Assembly: GCF_009905435.1 (NCBI RefSeq)
Contig: NZ_JAAAMT010000018.1
Coordinates: 40,412 to 104,411 of the forward strand
Direction: 5' to 3'
DNA length: 64,000 bases
Source of the DNA: Pseudomonas sp. R5(2019)
GTDB taxonomy: Bacteria; Pseudomonadota; Gammaproteobacteria; Pseudomonadales; Pseudomonadaceae
The notes below the pieces were generated by a model. The model saw nothing but the letters and a program-made list of their open reading frames with translations. It did not search any database and was not told the DNA's origin. A program made the translations under genes and the position numbers. Of this stretch, positions 26,307 through 36,769 are shown piece after piece; positions within the stretch are counted from its first letter, which is position 1; each line of letters opens with the position of its first letter.

Positions 26307-27416
26307 ATGAGCCCCAAGCGCTGTTTGCCCGTGGCCCTGGCCGCGCTGCTGATGTCAGCCTTCACCTGCACCGAGGCATCCGAGAGTGCCAACCCCAGCG
26401 TGCATATCTACAACTGGTACGACTACATAGCCCCCGATGCGACCAAGAAGTTCCAGCAGGAGATGGGCATCGATCCGGTGTATGACGTGTTCGACAACAG
26501 CGACGTCATGCAAAGCAAACTCATGGCCGGCCGCAGTGGCTATGACGTGGTGTTCGCCAGCGGCGACCTGCTGCCGAACCTGATCAGGGCGGGCGTGCTC
26601 AAGGAACTGGATCGGACTCAGTTGCCCAATCTGCCCCATCTCGATCCGGAAATCCTCGCCAAGCTGCAGAACAACGACCCAGGCAACCGTTACGCGGCGC
26701 CCTATATGTGGGGTACGACCGGTATCGGCTACGACGCTGACAAGGTCAAGGCGATTCTCGGCACAGAGGCCCCCGTCAACTCCTGGGACCTGATCTTCAA
26801 GGAAGACAACATCGCTAAATTGAGCCAATGCGGCGTGGCCATGCTCGATGCGGCCAATGAGATCGTGCCCATTGCCCTGCATTACCTGGGGTTGCCCTAT
26901 AACAGCCAGAACCCGGACGACTACCGCAAGGCCGAAGCGTTGCTACTCAAGGTACGGCCGCACATTCGTTACTTCGACTCGTCGAAATTCATCTCTGACC
27001 TGGCCAATGGCAACGTCTGTGTGGTGCTGGGCTGGTCGGGCGGGGTGCTGGAAGCCAGGGGCTCGGCAGAAGCGGCAGGCAATGGCCGCACCCTGCTTTA
27101 CAGCATCCCCCGTGAAGGTGCGCCGGTGTGGGTGGAAAGCATGGTACTGCTCAACGATGCGCCCAATCCGAAGGAGGGCATGGCGTTCATCAACTACATG
27201 CTGCGCCCGCAAGTCATTGCTGAGTCGTCCAACTACCTGGGCTACCCCAACGCCAACAAGGACGCCACGGCGCTGGTCGAGCAAAAGATCCGGGACAACC
27301 CGGCCGTCTATCCGCCCAGGCAGGTGCTGGACACACTGTTCCCGCTTGAACCCTTGCCATTGAAGCTCGAGCGTATAAGGACGCGCCTTTGGAGCAAGGT
27401 CAAGACCGGGAGTTAG
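26307..27416 (+). CDS. PotF/SpuD-like polyamine-type substrate-binding protein
   Basis: 369 residues from ATG 26307, after GGAGTACTGCG. A signal peptide ends near TEASES. The start of the mature protein, VHIYNWYDYIAPDATKKF, and YDVVFASGDLL, YMWGTTGIGYD and GWSGGVLEARG are typical of PotF/PotD-type periplasmic proteins for putrescine and spermidine. No permease or ATPase gene of this class is next to it, so it must share a transporter encoded elsewhere or act as a sensor. It probably forms an operon with the amidase gene. Confidence 0.88.
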   Translation: MSPKRCLPVALAALLMSAFTCTEASESANPSVHIYNWYDYIAPDATKKFQQEMGIDPVYDVFDNSDVMQSKLMAGRSGYDVVFASGDLLPNLIRAGVLKELDRTQLPNLPHLDPEILAKLQNNDPGNRYAAPYMWGTTGIGYDADKVKAILGTEAPVNSWDLIFKEDNIAKLSQCGVAMLDAANEIVPIALHYLGLPYNSQNPDDYRKAEALLLKVRPHIRYFDSSKFISDLANGNVCVVLGWSGGVLEARGSAEAAGNGRTLLYSIPREGAPVWVESMVLLNDAPNPKEGMAFINYMLRPQVIAESSNYLGYPNANKDATALVEQKIRDNPAVYPPRQVLDTLFPLEPLPLKLERIRTRLWSKVKTGS

Positions 27417-27519
27417 TTGTTTGGCCGGCAACTGTCCCGGTGGTCTGGTTGCGATGCTGCGCTTCTCTGTGGGAGCTGGCCGGCCTGTGTCTGCTTGGCA
27501 GTGTGCTGGTGCTGGTTAA

Positions 27520-27666
27520 ACCCGCCGCCGTGCGCCGGCGCTGGTGGGTAATCTGCTGGGGCAATGGTTGTTTCGCTACAAGCCGATGTCGCTGCAACGG
27601 GTGATTGGCGTGTTGCTGGTATTGCTGTCAGCGGCGACCCTGTTCAACAGTGTTGGAACGTTGTAG
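27520..27666 (+). pseudogene. C-terminal fragment of a membrane protein
   Basis: Forty-nine codons end at TAG 27664-27666. They read ...ALVGNLLGQWLF then RYKPMSLQRVIGVLLVLLSAATLF, a polar loop and one hydrophobic segment like the last TM of a permease (a TauE/SafE type is possible). No start codon or upstream domain is visible. The remaining bases of the 27417-27692 gap show nothing recognisable. Confidence 0.35.
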
Positions 27667-27692
27667 GTCGCCGCACCGTGCAGGAGGTCCGA

Positions 27693-28457
<765 letters not shown>

Positions 28458-28505
28458 CTACCTCGTTTGACTGTGCGTAGGTAACGGCAGAAACTCGGCG
28501 GCCTG

Positions 28506-29285
28506 TCAGGCCGAGATCTCCAGGAATTTTCGCACCCGCTCGGCATCCGGGTTGCTGAAGAATTTTGCTGGCGGTGCTTTCTCGATGATGATGCCCTTCT
28601 CGAGGAACACCACCTGATCGGAAACGGCGCGGGCGAACTCCATTTCGTGGGTCACCACAATCATCGTGTAACCCTCGCTGGAGAGGTTTTTCATCACGGT
28701 CAGTACCTCGCCGACCCGCTCTGGGTCGAGTGCCGAAGTAGGTTCGTCGAATAGAATCACTTCCGGGCTCATGGCCAGTGCTCGGGCAATGGCCACCCGT
28801 TGCTTCTGCCCACCCGAGAGGGTGAAGGGGTAGGCGTCGTGTTTGTCGGCCATGCCGACCTTCTCCAGCAGCTCGATGGCGACAGCGCGGGCCTGTTCCT
28901 TGAGCATGCCTTTGACGTAGATCGGTGCTTCCATGACGTTCTGGATCACGGTCAGGTGCGGCCACAGGTTGAAACCCTGGAACACCATGCCGGTTTTGGC
29001 CCGCAGGGTCGCCAGCTCCTTGTTGGCCATCTTGCGCCCGGTCCGTTCGTTGACGCCGATACGCTCCCCGGAGATATGAATGGTGCCGCGGTCGGGCTCT
29101 TCCAGCCAATTGATGCAGCGCAACATGGTCGATTTACCGGAGCCGGAGGATCCCAGCACGCTCACCACCTCCCCCTTGTGGACCACCAGATCGATATCGC
29201 GCAGCACCTCGATGTCGCCAAAACTCTTGGACATTTTCTTGATGCTGACAGCCGGAACGCGGGCAGCGGATGTTTGTTCAGACAT
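28506..29285 (-). CDS. Polar amino-acid ABC transporter ATPase
   Basis: 259 residues with Walker A GSSGSGKSTM, signature LSGGQKQRVAIARAL and Walker B VILFDEPTSALDPE. It belongs to the HisP/GlnQ group. The start overlaps the end of the permease gene by 8 bases. It powers the uptake system encoded by this four-gene operon (binding protein, two permeases, ATPase), followed by the ydfG-like gene. Substrate is not evident. Confidence 0.92.
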   Translation of the reverse strand: MSEQTSAARVPAVSIKKMSKSFGDIEVLRDIDLVVHKGEVVSVLGSSGSGKSTMLRCINWLEEPDRGTIHISGERIGVNERTGRKMANKELATLRAKTGMVFQGFNLWPHLTVIQNVMEAPIYVKGMLKEQARAVAIELLEKVGMADKHDAYPFTLSGGQKQRVAIARALAMSPEVILFDEPTSALDPERVGEVLTVMKNLSSEGYTMIVVTHEMEFARAVSDQVVFLEKGIIIEKAPPAKFFSNPDAERVRKFLEISA

Positions 29286-29940
29286 AATCGAAACCTCGTT
29301 TGGCGCCGAACCGGGCGGCCCACTTGAGTGCCAGTTCGAGGCAGATGCTGATCAGCCAATACAGCGCGATCACCACCACGAAGGCCAGGGTTGGAATGAA
29401 ATAGGTCGACTGCACCGAGTTGGCGGCGGCAGTCAGCTCCTGCACAGTGATGATGGTCAGGAAGGCGGTGTCCTTGAGGGCGATGATCAACTGGTTGCCC
29501 AGCAGCGGACGGGTCTTGATCACCAACTGCGGCAGGATAATCCGCAGATACAGCCGCAACGGCGTAAAACCATGGGCCTTGGCCGCTTCAACATAGCCCT
29601 CGGGCAGCACCAGGCGGCTGCCACGCAGAACTTCGGCGAAGTACGCCGAGTGGTAGGCAATCAATGCCAACAGCCCGGCGGTCCAGGCGTTCATGCGCAG
29701 GCCGAGTTGTGGCAGGCCGTAGTACAGCAGGTAGGCGAGGATCAGGAACGGCAGGGCGCGCATCAGATTGATCAGGATCCGCAGCAGTTTTGCCAGACCG
29801 TTGTCTTCCTCCAGCAGATAGACCAGCACGCAGCCAAGCATGAAGGCACTGATGGTCGAGAGACTGAACAGCACCAATGTGCTGATCAACCCGTTGAGGA
29901 AAGCCTCGCGGGCCTCCCAGAGAATGCTCCATTCAGTCAT
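29278..29940 (-). CDS. Amino-acid ABC transporter permease (second)
   Basis: 220 residues, HisM/GlnP type. About five TM segments are visible, with the coupling loop EAAKAHGFTPLRLYLRIILPQ (EAA motif) facing the ATPase. It pairs with the permease encoded 12 bases upstream to make a heterodimer. Confidence 0.9.
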   Translation of the reverse strand: MTEWSILWEAREAFLNGLISTLVLFSLSTISAFMLGCVLVYLLEEDNGLAKLLRILINLMRALPFLILAYLLYYGLPQLGLRMNAWTAGLLALIAYHSAYFAEVLRGSRLVLPEGYVEAAKAHGFTPLRLYLRIILPQLVIKTRPLLGNQLIIALKDTAFLTIITVQELTAAANSVQSTYFIPTLAFVVVIALYWLISICLELALKWAARFGAKRGFDYV

Positions 29941-29952
29941 GTCGGTGGCTCC

Positions 29953-30594
29953 TTACATGGCCAGACGGTTGGCTTTCTTTTCCGCAATTCCCTGCAGCTT
30001 GAGCAGTACGCTGATGATCAGCATGTACAACAATGCGGCGGCGAGGATGGGCGGTAGTGGATCGTAAGTCACGGCGGAAATGCGGTTGGTCACGCGGGTC
30101 AGGTCGACAATGCCGATGACGGCAATGGCCGGGCTGCCCTTGATCAGGAAGGACATCTCATTCACCAGACCGGGAAGGCTGGTGGTGATCATCTGCGCCA
30201 GCATGATGCGACGAAAAAACACCCTGCCGGTCATGCCGCAGGCCAGCGCTGCTTCCTTCTGCTCGCGGGAAAAACCGAGAAATGCCGCGCGCCAGATCTC
30301 CGCATTGAAGGCTGCGGTATTGAGGGTCATGGCCACTATCGCGGCGGTGGTGCGGTTCATGTTGATGCCGAACATCGGTGCCGAGAGAAACAGAAACAGC
30401 ACAAAGGTCACCAGCGGGGTGGCGCGGGCCAGGCTGATGTAGAGCACCAGCAGTTGTTCGACAAAGGGAATCCTGGCCATGCGTATCAGGGCGATACCCA
30501 GGCCGAATACGACGCCCATGGCGATGGCGATAGCGCAGATCCACAGGGTCGTCCAGGCGCCTTCGAGTAGCAATAACCAGGCTTGTCCGTTCAT
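29953..30594 (-). CDS. Amino-acid ABC transporter permease (first)
   Basis: 213 residues, HisQ/GlnP type, with the EAA loop QKEAALACGMTGRVFFRRI and the typical NTAAFNAEIWRAAF stretch. The gene follows the binding-protein gene by 76 bases. Together with the next permease it forms the membrane channel. Confidence 0.9.
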   Translation of the reverse strand: MNGQAWLLLLEGAWTTLWICAIAIAMGVVFGLGIALIRMARIPFVEQLLVLYISLARATPLVTFVLFLFLSAPMFGINMNRTTAAIVAMTLNTAAFNAEIWRAAFLGFSREQKEAALACGMTGRVFFRRIMLAQMITTSLPGLVNEMSFLIKGSPAIAVIGIVDLTRVTNRISAVTYDPLPPILAAALLYMLIISVLLKLQGIAEKKANRLAM

Positions 30595-30670
30595 GCTCGG
30601 CTCCTATGAAATACGCAGGTGTCCAGCCGAACGGTTGCGGGGGGTGCGCTCGGCTGTTATGGCGAGTGAG

Positions 30671-31564
30671 TCACTGCATGCCGGCGAGTCTATGGAATTG
30701 TTCGACGGTGCTGATCGGCTCTTTGGGCATGTCCGGGAAAGCCTCGCCGAACCATTTGGTCTGCAGGGCAGCCAGGCGGCCGTCTGCGCGGATGTGGTCC
30801 ATAAAACCAGTAAGGAATTTCAGCAGCTGCGGGCTGCTTTTCGGCATTGGCCAAGCGGCGAATCCGGGACCGGAGACGGCGATGCCCTTGGCGAAGACAT
30901 CGCCACGGGTTTTCACCAGATCATTAACGGAGATCAGCGCGTTTACCGCATAGTCCAGACGGCCGTTGGCCAGGTCGGCGTAGACCTCCGGGTAGGATGG
31001 GTACTCGATCACTTTGCCCATTTCGCAGCCCTTTTCGGCCATCATTTTTTTCAGTTCCGGCAGACGCGCCAGCAGTGCGCTGCCGGCCTGTACCCCGACG
31101 GTTTTGCCGCACAGGCTGGCAATGTCGCTGAGGCTTTTGTCGCCGGCGCGTTTGACGTAGAAGTGCTGAGCAGAGGCAAAGGGTGGGCTGAAGTCGAATA
31201 CCCGCAGGCGTTCGTCGGTCACCAGAGCGCCGGTGAAGGCCACGTCGTACTGACCAGAAGACACCGATGCGAGCAGGCCGGTCCAGGGCAGAATGTCTTG
31301 CTTGATCTCGAACTTCTGCTCTTTGGCGTAGGCCTTGAGATCTTCAAGCAGATCTTTGTGGAAACCCTCGGGCTTGCCATCAACAATGAAGTTGAATGGC
31401 GCGTAGTCGTCCTCGGTGGCGACACTGAGCAAACCCTTGCTCTTCACCTCGGCGAGGTCCGCATGCGCGCCGAAGGGTACCGACAGGACAAAGCCGGCGA
31501 GGGTCAGCTTGCGCAACAGGTCAAGGGATTTAACGCAGATCGAATCCTTGCTTGAGTGCTTCAT
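30671..31564 (-). CDS. Amino-acid ABC transporter substrate-binding protein
   Basis: 297 residues from ATG 31564 (after GGAGCAGCAAAG); an upstream start at 31642 would add a non-signal tail. A signal peptide ends at GAHA. The SBP family 3 pattern is clear: GLLSVATEDDYAPFNF at the start, GFHKDLLEDLKAYAK, YDVAFTGALVTDERLRVFDF and GVQAGSALLARLPELK. It is the first gene of the transporter operon, divergent from the MocR regulator. The ligand is probably a polar amino acid or derivative. Confidence 0.9.
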   Translation of the reverse strand: MKHSSKDSICVKSLDLLRKLTLAGFVLSVPFGAHADLAEVKSKGLLSVATEDDYAPFNFIVDGKPEGFHKDLLEDLKAYAKEQKFEIKQDILPWTGLLASVSSGQYDVAFTGALVTDERLRVFDFSPPFASAQHFYVKRAGDKSLSDIASLCGKTVGVQAGSALLARLPELKKMMAEKGCEMGKVIEYPSYPEVYADLANGRLDYAVNALISVNDLVKTRGDVFAKGIAVSGPGFAAWPMPKSSPQLLKFLTGFMDHIRADGRLAALQTKWFGEAFPDMPKEPISTVEQFHRLAGMQ

Positions 31565-31764
31565 CTTTGCTGCTCCAATGGTGAGAAGTGGTGAGCCTGG
31601 CCGCTTTCGTCGGGGGCTTTGTACTGGCTTGGCTTCAACCATAGAGAGGCGCTTTGACGCAGTGATAGGGACAGTTCAGTGCATTCGCCTGGCCAGTCGA
31701 AACGGGTAAAAATCATGGCGCGCTATTTGCTTTGGTCATAGGTCAGCAAGCGAATGGAAAGGCT

Positions 31765-33261
31765 ATGATCGACCATTTATTTCACCTGGACTTCGACCAT
31801 CAGCGCGGCCTTCAGGAGCAGCTCAGAGAGTCCCTGGTGTCGACCATTCTGGGTGGCGGGTTTCCCGCAGACGAGCCACTACCGTCATGCCGCAAGCTGT
31901 CGCAACAACTGTCGATTTCCCGCAATACCGTGGCGCTGGTGTACGAGAGCTTGCTGGACAATGGCTATCTGGTCAGTCGCCCGCGCAGTGGCTACTACCT
32001 GCACCCGGATTACTGCGGCGCTGAATTTGACGATGCCGTGCTGCGTTTTTCGCTGGAGCGCAAACAGGTGCATTGCGATGAACCGGGTAGTGAGCGCGCA
32101 CCGGATTGGGCCAGGCGCTTCAAGATGTTGCCCAGCTTGAAGCACGGCGTACTGCGTCCAAGTAACTGGCCGAGCTTTACCTACCCCTTCGTCTACGGCC
32201 AGCCGATCCGCGATCTGTTTCCGCTGGAGCGTTGGCGCGAAGTGTCGCGTAATACCCTGCGTAGCGAGCGCGACCAATGCTGGATGCATGACCGCTTCGA
32301 TCGCGACGATGAAATGCTGATCGAGCAGTTGCGTACTCGGGTCTTGCCCAAGCGCGGGATCTGGGCTCGCGCCGACGAAATTCTGGTGACCCTCGGTTCG
32401 CAGAACGCACTGTATCTGCTGGCGACGCTGTTGATGAGCAAGGGCGTCAAGGTGGCGATAGAGAACCCCGGTTTTCGCGACGCCCTGAGTATCTTCGATC
32501 TGCAAGGCGCACAGGTGCAGTTACAGAGCGTCGATGATCAGGGGCTGGTGGTCGATTCGCGCCTCGATGATTGCCAATACCTGTATGTCACTCCCGGCCA
32601 CCAGGTGCCGACCGGCATTGCCATGAGCCCGGTGCGGCGCGACGAGCTGTTGCGACAGATCCGCCAACACGACCAGGTGCTGATCGAGGATGACTACGAT
32701 GCCGAACTCAACCTCGATAACCACCCACTGCCGGCACTCAAGGCCAGCGACAGCAACGGCCGGGTGATTTACCTGAGCAGTTTGTCCAAGGCTTTCTCGC
32801 CGGGCCTGCGCATCGGTTACATGGTGGCCGATGCCGAACTGATCAATGAACTGCGTGCCCTGCGCCGCCTGATGTACCGCCATCCGCCGCTGAACAACCA
32901 GCGCATGCTCGCCGAGTTTCTTGCTCAGGGACATTACGATGCACACTTGCGGCGTTTTCGCGAAGAACATGGCCGTCGCCGCGAGATGCTGCGCAAGGCT
33001 GTCAGCGAGGACCTCAGCTGTTGCCGGCACGTTGGCAGTCGGGGGTCCAGTGCGTTTTGGCTGGCGACGCCGGAGGGCGTCGACACGCAAAAGCTGGCTT
33101 GGGCAGCGGCTCAGCACAGTGTATTGATCGAGTCGGGGGCGCAGTTCTTTTTCAATCAAGCGCCGCCGGTGAACTTCATGCGGCTGGGCTTTCATGCCGT
33201 TGATGCAGAGCGGATTCGGCCGGGGATTCGCAAATTGGCGGACGTTTTGGAGCGGCTGTAA
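31765..33261 (+). CDS. MocR/GntR regulator with aminotransferase-like domain
   Basis: 498 residues from ATG 31765 after GGAAAGG. Residues ~15-80 form a GntR winged helix (LPSCRKLSQQLSISRNTVALVYESLL). The remainder is a fold-type I aminotransferase-like domain with LIEDDYDAEL and the PLP lysine in YLSSLSKAFSPGLRIGY. MocR proteins sense PLP or amino-compounds and control genes for their use. It is divergent from the ABC transporter operon with a 200-base gap and convergent with an aminotransferase gene; both are likely targets. Confidence 0.9.
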   Translation: MIDHLFHLDFDHQRGLQEQLRESLVSTILGGGFPADEPLPSCRKLSQQLSISRNTVALVYESLLDNGYLVSRPRSGYYLHPDYCGAEFDDAVLRFSLERKQVHCDEPGSERAPDWARRFKMLPSLKHGVLRPSNWPSFTYPFVYGQPIRDLFPLERWREVSRNTLRSERDQCWMHDRFDRDDEMLIEQLRTRVLPKRGIWARADEILVTLGSQNALYLLATLLMSKGVKVAIENPGFRDALSIFDLQGAQVQLQSVDDQGLVVDSRLDDCQYLYVTPGHQVPTGIAMSPVRRDELLRQIRQHDQVLIEDDYDAELNLDNHPLPALKASDSNGRVIYLSSLSKAFSPGLRIGYMVADAELINELRALRRLMYRHPPLNNQRMLAEFLAQGHYDAHLRRFREEHGRRREMLRKAVSEDLSCCRHVGSRGSSAFWLATPEGVDTQKLAWAAAQHSVLIESGAQFFFNQAPPVNFMRLGFHAVDAERIRPGIRKLADVLERL

Positions 33262-33302
33262 AGACCTGCGAATTTCTCCTGGTCCAATGGCCTGACAGGC
33301 GC

Positions 33303-33323
33303 CCAGGCAGGATGCCTGCCTGG
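33303..33323. terminator. Bidirectional hairpin
   Basis: Nine-base arms CCAGGCAGG and CCTGCCTGG with loop ATG, between the convergent MocR and aminotransferase genes. Confidence 0.7.
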
Positions 33324-33338
33324 ACAGCAACCTGAGTT

Positions 33339-34661
33339 TCAGCTGGCGTATTTAGCTGAAAATTCGCCGATCACTTCATCGAAAATCCCCAACGCCTGCG
33401 CTACCTGGGCTGGGCTGACGATGCACGGAGGGACGACATGCAGGCGATGGTCGACCACGAAGGTCAGCAGTCCGCGGGCCTGGAACGCCGCCTTCATCTG
33501 CGCCATCACCGGCGCTGCCAGCGGGGTTTTGTGTTTTACGTTGCTGACGAACTCCAGCGCCCAGAACAACCCGATGCCGCGGACTTCGCCAATCAGCGGG
33601 TGCTTCGCCGCCAGCGCTTGAAGGCCCGGCCCCAGCAATTCCTGGCCGATATGGCGGGCGTTGTCGACGATGCCTTCCTCGTCCATCACATCCAGGGTGG
33701 CGACGATGGCGGCCATGGCCAATGGGTGGCCGGAGTAAGTCAAGCCACCCGGAAAGAAGTGGTTGTCGAAATACTCGGCAATCGGCTGGGAAATCATCAC
33801 GCCGCCGGCGGGAACGTAGCCGGAGTTGACCCCTTTGGCGAAGCAGATCAGGTCCGGGACCACGGCGAAATTGTCCAGGGCCAGCCAACTACCGGTACGG
33901 CCAAAACCGGCCATGACTTCGTCGAGGATCACTAGCATGCCGAACTCGTCGGCCAGGGCGCGCACGCCCGGCAGGTAGCCGTTGGGCGGCACCAGAATGC
34001 CGGCGGTGCCTGGCACGGTTTCCAGGAGTATGGCGGCAATTGCGTTAGGGCCTTCGCATTCGATCACCCGGCGCAGATGCTGTAGCGCCCGTTGGCATTC
34101 TTCTTCTTCACTGTTGGCGTGGAATTCGCTGCGGTACAGGTAGGGGCTGAAGAAATGCACGTGACCACGGGCGAATTCATTGGGTACCCGACGAGGGTCG
34201 CCGGTGGCGACAATCGCAGCACCGGTGCTGCCATGATAGGAGCGGTAGGCTGAGAGAATCTTGTCGCGACCAGTGAAAATGCGCGCCATGCGCATGGCGT
34301 TTTCATTGGCGTCGGCGCCTGCGTTGGTGAAGAACACCTTGCTGAAGATGCCGGGGGCATGGGACAGAATGCGTTTGGCCGCTTCACCGCGCATCAGGTT
34401 GGCGGTGGCGGGGGCTACCGTCACCAGTGTGCCGGCTTGCTCCTGGATAGCGGCAATGACTTTCGGATGCTGATGGCCGATGTTGGTGTTGACTAACTGG
34501 CTGCTGAAGTCGAGGTACTCGCAACCATCGTAATCCCACAGCTTGCAGCCTTCGCCGCCGGCGATCACAAGCGGGTTGAGGTTGCCCTGGGTGGACCAGG
34601 AGTGAAAGACGAACTGGCGATCCAGGGCATGGACGTATTCATTGGAAGCAGGCTTGCTCAT
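33339..34661 (-). CDS. Class III (omega) aminotransferase
   Basis: 440 residues from ATG 34661 after GAGGTCGAAC. PLP-dependent class III transaminase: FTNAGADANENAMRMAR, SYHGST, VILDEVMAGFGRTG (Asp247) and the Schiff-base lysine Lys276 in CFAKGVNSGYVPAGGV. The pattern is close to taurine/omega-amino-acid-pyruvate and related aminotransferases. It would deaminate an omega-amino compound imported by one of the neighbouring ABC systems. It stands apart from the divergent aldolase gene by 202 bases. Confidence 0.87.
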   Translation of the reverse strand: MSKPASNEYVHALDRQFVFHSWSTQGNLNPLVIAGGEGCKLWDYDGCEYLDFSSQLVNTNIGHQHPKVIAAIQEQAGTLVTVAPATANLMRGEAAKRILSHAPGIFSKVFFTNAGADANENAMRMARIFTGRDKILSAYRSYHGSTGAAIVATGDPRRVPNEFARGHVHFFSPYLYRSEFHANSEEEECQRALQHLRRVIECEGPNAIAAILLETVPGTAGILVPPNGYLPGVRALADEFGMLVILDEVMAGFGRTGSWLALDNFAVVPDLICFAKGVNSGYVPAGGVMISQPIAEYFDNHFFPGGLTYSGHPLAMAAIVATLDVMDEEGIVDNARHIGQELLGPGLQALAAKHPLIGEVRGIGLFWALEFVSNVKHKTPLAAPVMAQMKAAFQARGLLTFVVDHRLHVVPPCIVSPAQVAQALGIFDEVIGEFSAKYAS

Positions 34662-34863
34662 GTTCGACCTCTCTACCGACGATGGGGTGGCCAAGAGGCC
34701 ACGGCTCTGCAGCCACGATAGAAACAAACGCCGACGCGTCCGTAGGGCCAGATGGGGGGAAAGGGCGGGTCAGGGGGCTGACACGGCAAATCCGCACAAC
34801 TGTCCCTTGGCGTGGTTGGGGATTTGGCTAGTCTTTGGCACATTCCCCTTCAGGACATGAACC

Positions 34864-35655
34864 ATGGCACACGCATTCGAAATCAACCACGCGCCGGTCG
34901 CGCCAAACCTCGCTGACGAGTTGGACAGTCCGGCGATTCGCCTGGCGCGCATCGATCTGGCTGCGTGCTTTCGCATGGCGGCACGGCTGGGGATGGGTGA
35001 AGGCATCTGCAATCACTTCTCCTTTGTGCTGCCGGAGCATCCCGAGTTGTTTCTGGTCAATCCGTTCGGCCTGGCGTTCGCCGAGGTGACGGCGTCATCG
35101 CTGCTGATCTGCGATTACCACGGGCGCGTCGTGGTGGGTGAAGGCAAGCCCGAGGCCACTGCATTTTTCATTCATGCACAATTGCATCGTCTTAATCCGC
35201 GCGCGACAGCCGCCTTCCACACCCATATGCCCAACGCTACAGCGCTGTGCATGCTGGAGGGCGATCCCTTGGTCTGGGCCGGGCAGACCTCGCTGAAGTT
35301 CTACGAGCGCCTGGCGGTCGACGAGGATTACAACGGCCTGGCCCTGGACTTTGCCGAAGGCGAGCGCATTGCCAGGGCCGCGGGCACGGCGGACGTGGTG
35401 TTGTTGAAGAATCATGGCCCGCTGGTACTGGGACCGAGCATCGCCGAGGCGTGGGATGACTTGTATTATCTGGAGCGCGCCGCCCAGGTGCAGCTCAAGG
35501 CGATGTCCAGTGGCCGGCCTTTGCTGCGCGTACCCCACGAAGTCGCCAGCGCGACCTGCAGACAGATGCTTATCGGCAATGCTGACAGTGCGCGTCTGCA
35601 CCTGGACAGCATTAAGCGGCAACTGGCACGTACAGAACCCGAATTCGCTAAGTAG
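34864..35655 (+). CDS. Class II aldolase/adducin family protein
   Basis: 263 residues. The family fold is shown by NHFSFVLPEHPELFLVNPFG, the metal-binding FHTHMPNATALCML, and LLKNHGPLVLG with the third metal His. Members cleave or epimerise phosphosugars (fuculose-phosphate aldolase, ribulose-phosphate 4-epimerase), but many relatives beside amino-acid genes have other or unknown substrates. ATG 34864 lacks a strong ribosome site. The next gene starts 256 bases on. Confidence 0.85.
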   Translation: MAHAFEINHAPVAPNLADELDSPAIRLARIDLAACFRMAARLGMGEGICNHFSFVLPEHPELFLVNPFGLAFAEVTASSLLICDYHGRVVVGEGKPEATAFFIHAQLHRLNPRATAAFHTHMPNATALCMLEGDPLVWAGQTSLKFYERLAVDEDYNGLALDFAEGERIARAAGTADVVLLKNHGPLVLGPSIAEAWDDLYYLERAAQVQLKAMSSGRPLLRVPHEVASATCRQMLIGNADSARLHLDSIKRQLARTEPEFAK

Positions 35656-35911
35656 TGTGCGTCCTGTGCAGATGGCCGACATCACGGTCATAGGCGGCCT
35701 GATCTTTGCCAAGGAAAACCGGCGTCGATAGTTCATGAATTTCTGAACTAACTATTTGCTGCAGCCTATTCAATCATTTGCCACCCTGGCCTTAGGATCC
35801 GCCAAACGGGACTGAAGCCATCAGAGCAGCAGCCCGCAGCATCTCCTTTTCGACTGCCCAGCAACGCCACAGCCCAATCCGCTAGTGGCTCGACGCAGCC
35901 GAGAGGAATGC

Positions 35912-36769
35912 ATGAAGCTAGATATTTTCCGTACTTTGTGGGGTTATACCGGCAGCAAGACATCCGCCCTGGATGAACTGCTCGCCGCCGGCTTCGATGG
36001 CCTCGAAGCGCGCCTGCCTCTGCAGGCCGATGAGCGTGGCGAGTTCGGCGCTTTCCTGCGCAGCAATCAGCTTCCCTACATCTGCACCCTGTTCAGTGCC
36101 TACGATGTCTTGCCCGACCAGAGCGCCACGCCTGCCCAGCACCTGGCCGACATTGATCGCAAGCTCGGCTGGGCCTCGGAACTGACCCCTCGTTTCGTCA
36201 ATCTGCTCGCGGGCAACGACCGTTGGCCACTGACGCAGCAGGTCGAGTTCTTCGGCCAGGCCATGGAATTGGCCTCCAGGCATGGGGTGTTCTGCAGTTT
36301 CGAGACGCACCGCGCCCGCTCCTTATACAGCCCATGGGTGACCCTGGAACTGATCCGCCAATTGCCGCAGCTGCGCTTCACCAGTGACATCAGTCACTGG
36401 GTGGTGTGTTGTGAGCGGTTGCTGGACGACCCGGCCGACGATCTTTCGAGCTTCGTCGAGCGTGTGCATCACATTCAAGCCCGGGTCGGTTATGACCAGG
36501 GCCCGCAAGTCCCCCATCCAGCCGCCCCGGAATATGCCCGTGAACTGGCGTTTCACCAGCGCCACTGGGAGGCCGTCTGGGCCTCTCAGCTTCAGCGCGG
36601 CTACCCGGTCAGCACCCTGACCCCGGAGTTCGGCGCCGATGGTTATCTGCATCACTTGCCCTTCACCAACATGCCGGTGGCCGATCTCTGGAGCTTGAAC
36701 CAGTGGATGGCACGAACCGAGCGCGAACACTTCGACCGTTTCTCCTGTGAAGGAGCCCACCATGAGTAA
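35912..36769 (+). CDS. Sugar phosphate isomerase/epimerase-like TIM-barrel protein
   Basis: 285 residues from ATG 35912 after GAGAGGAATGC. The xylose-isomerase-like TIM barrel is indicated by [49 protein letters not shown] and [20 protein letters not shown]. Glu, Asp and His residues in those strands fit a metal site. The start of the next gene overlaps this one by 8 bases. With the aldolase and oxygenase it may form a pathway; the substrate is unknown. Confidence 0.8.
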   Translation: MKLDIFRTLWGYTGSKTSALDELLAAGFDGLEARLPLQADERGEFGAFLRSNQLPYICTLFSAYDVLPDQSATPAQHLADIDRKLGWASELTPRFVNLLAGNDRWPLTQQVEFFGQAMELASRHGVFCSFETHRARSLYSPWVTLELIRQLPQLRFTSDISHWVVCCERLLDDPADDLSSFVERVHHIQARVGYDQGPQVPHPAAPEYARELAFHQRHWEAVWASQLQRGYPVSTLTPEFGADGYLHHLPFTNMPVADLWSLNQWMARTEREHFDRFSCEGAHHE

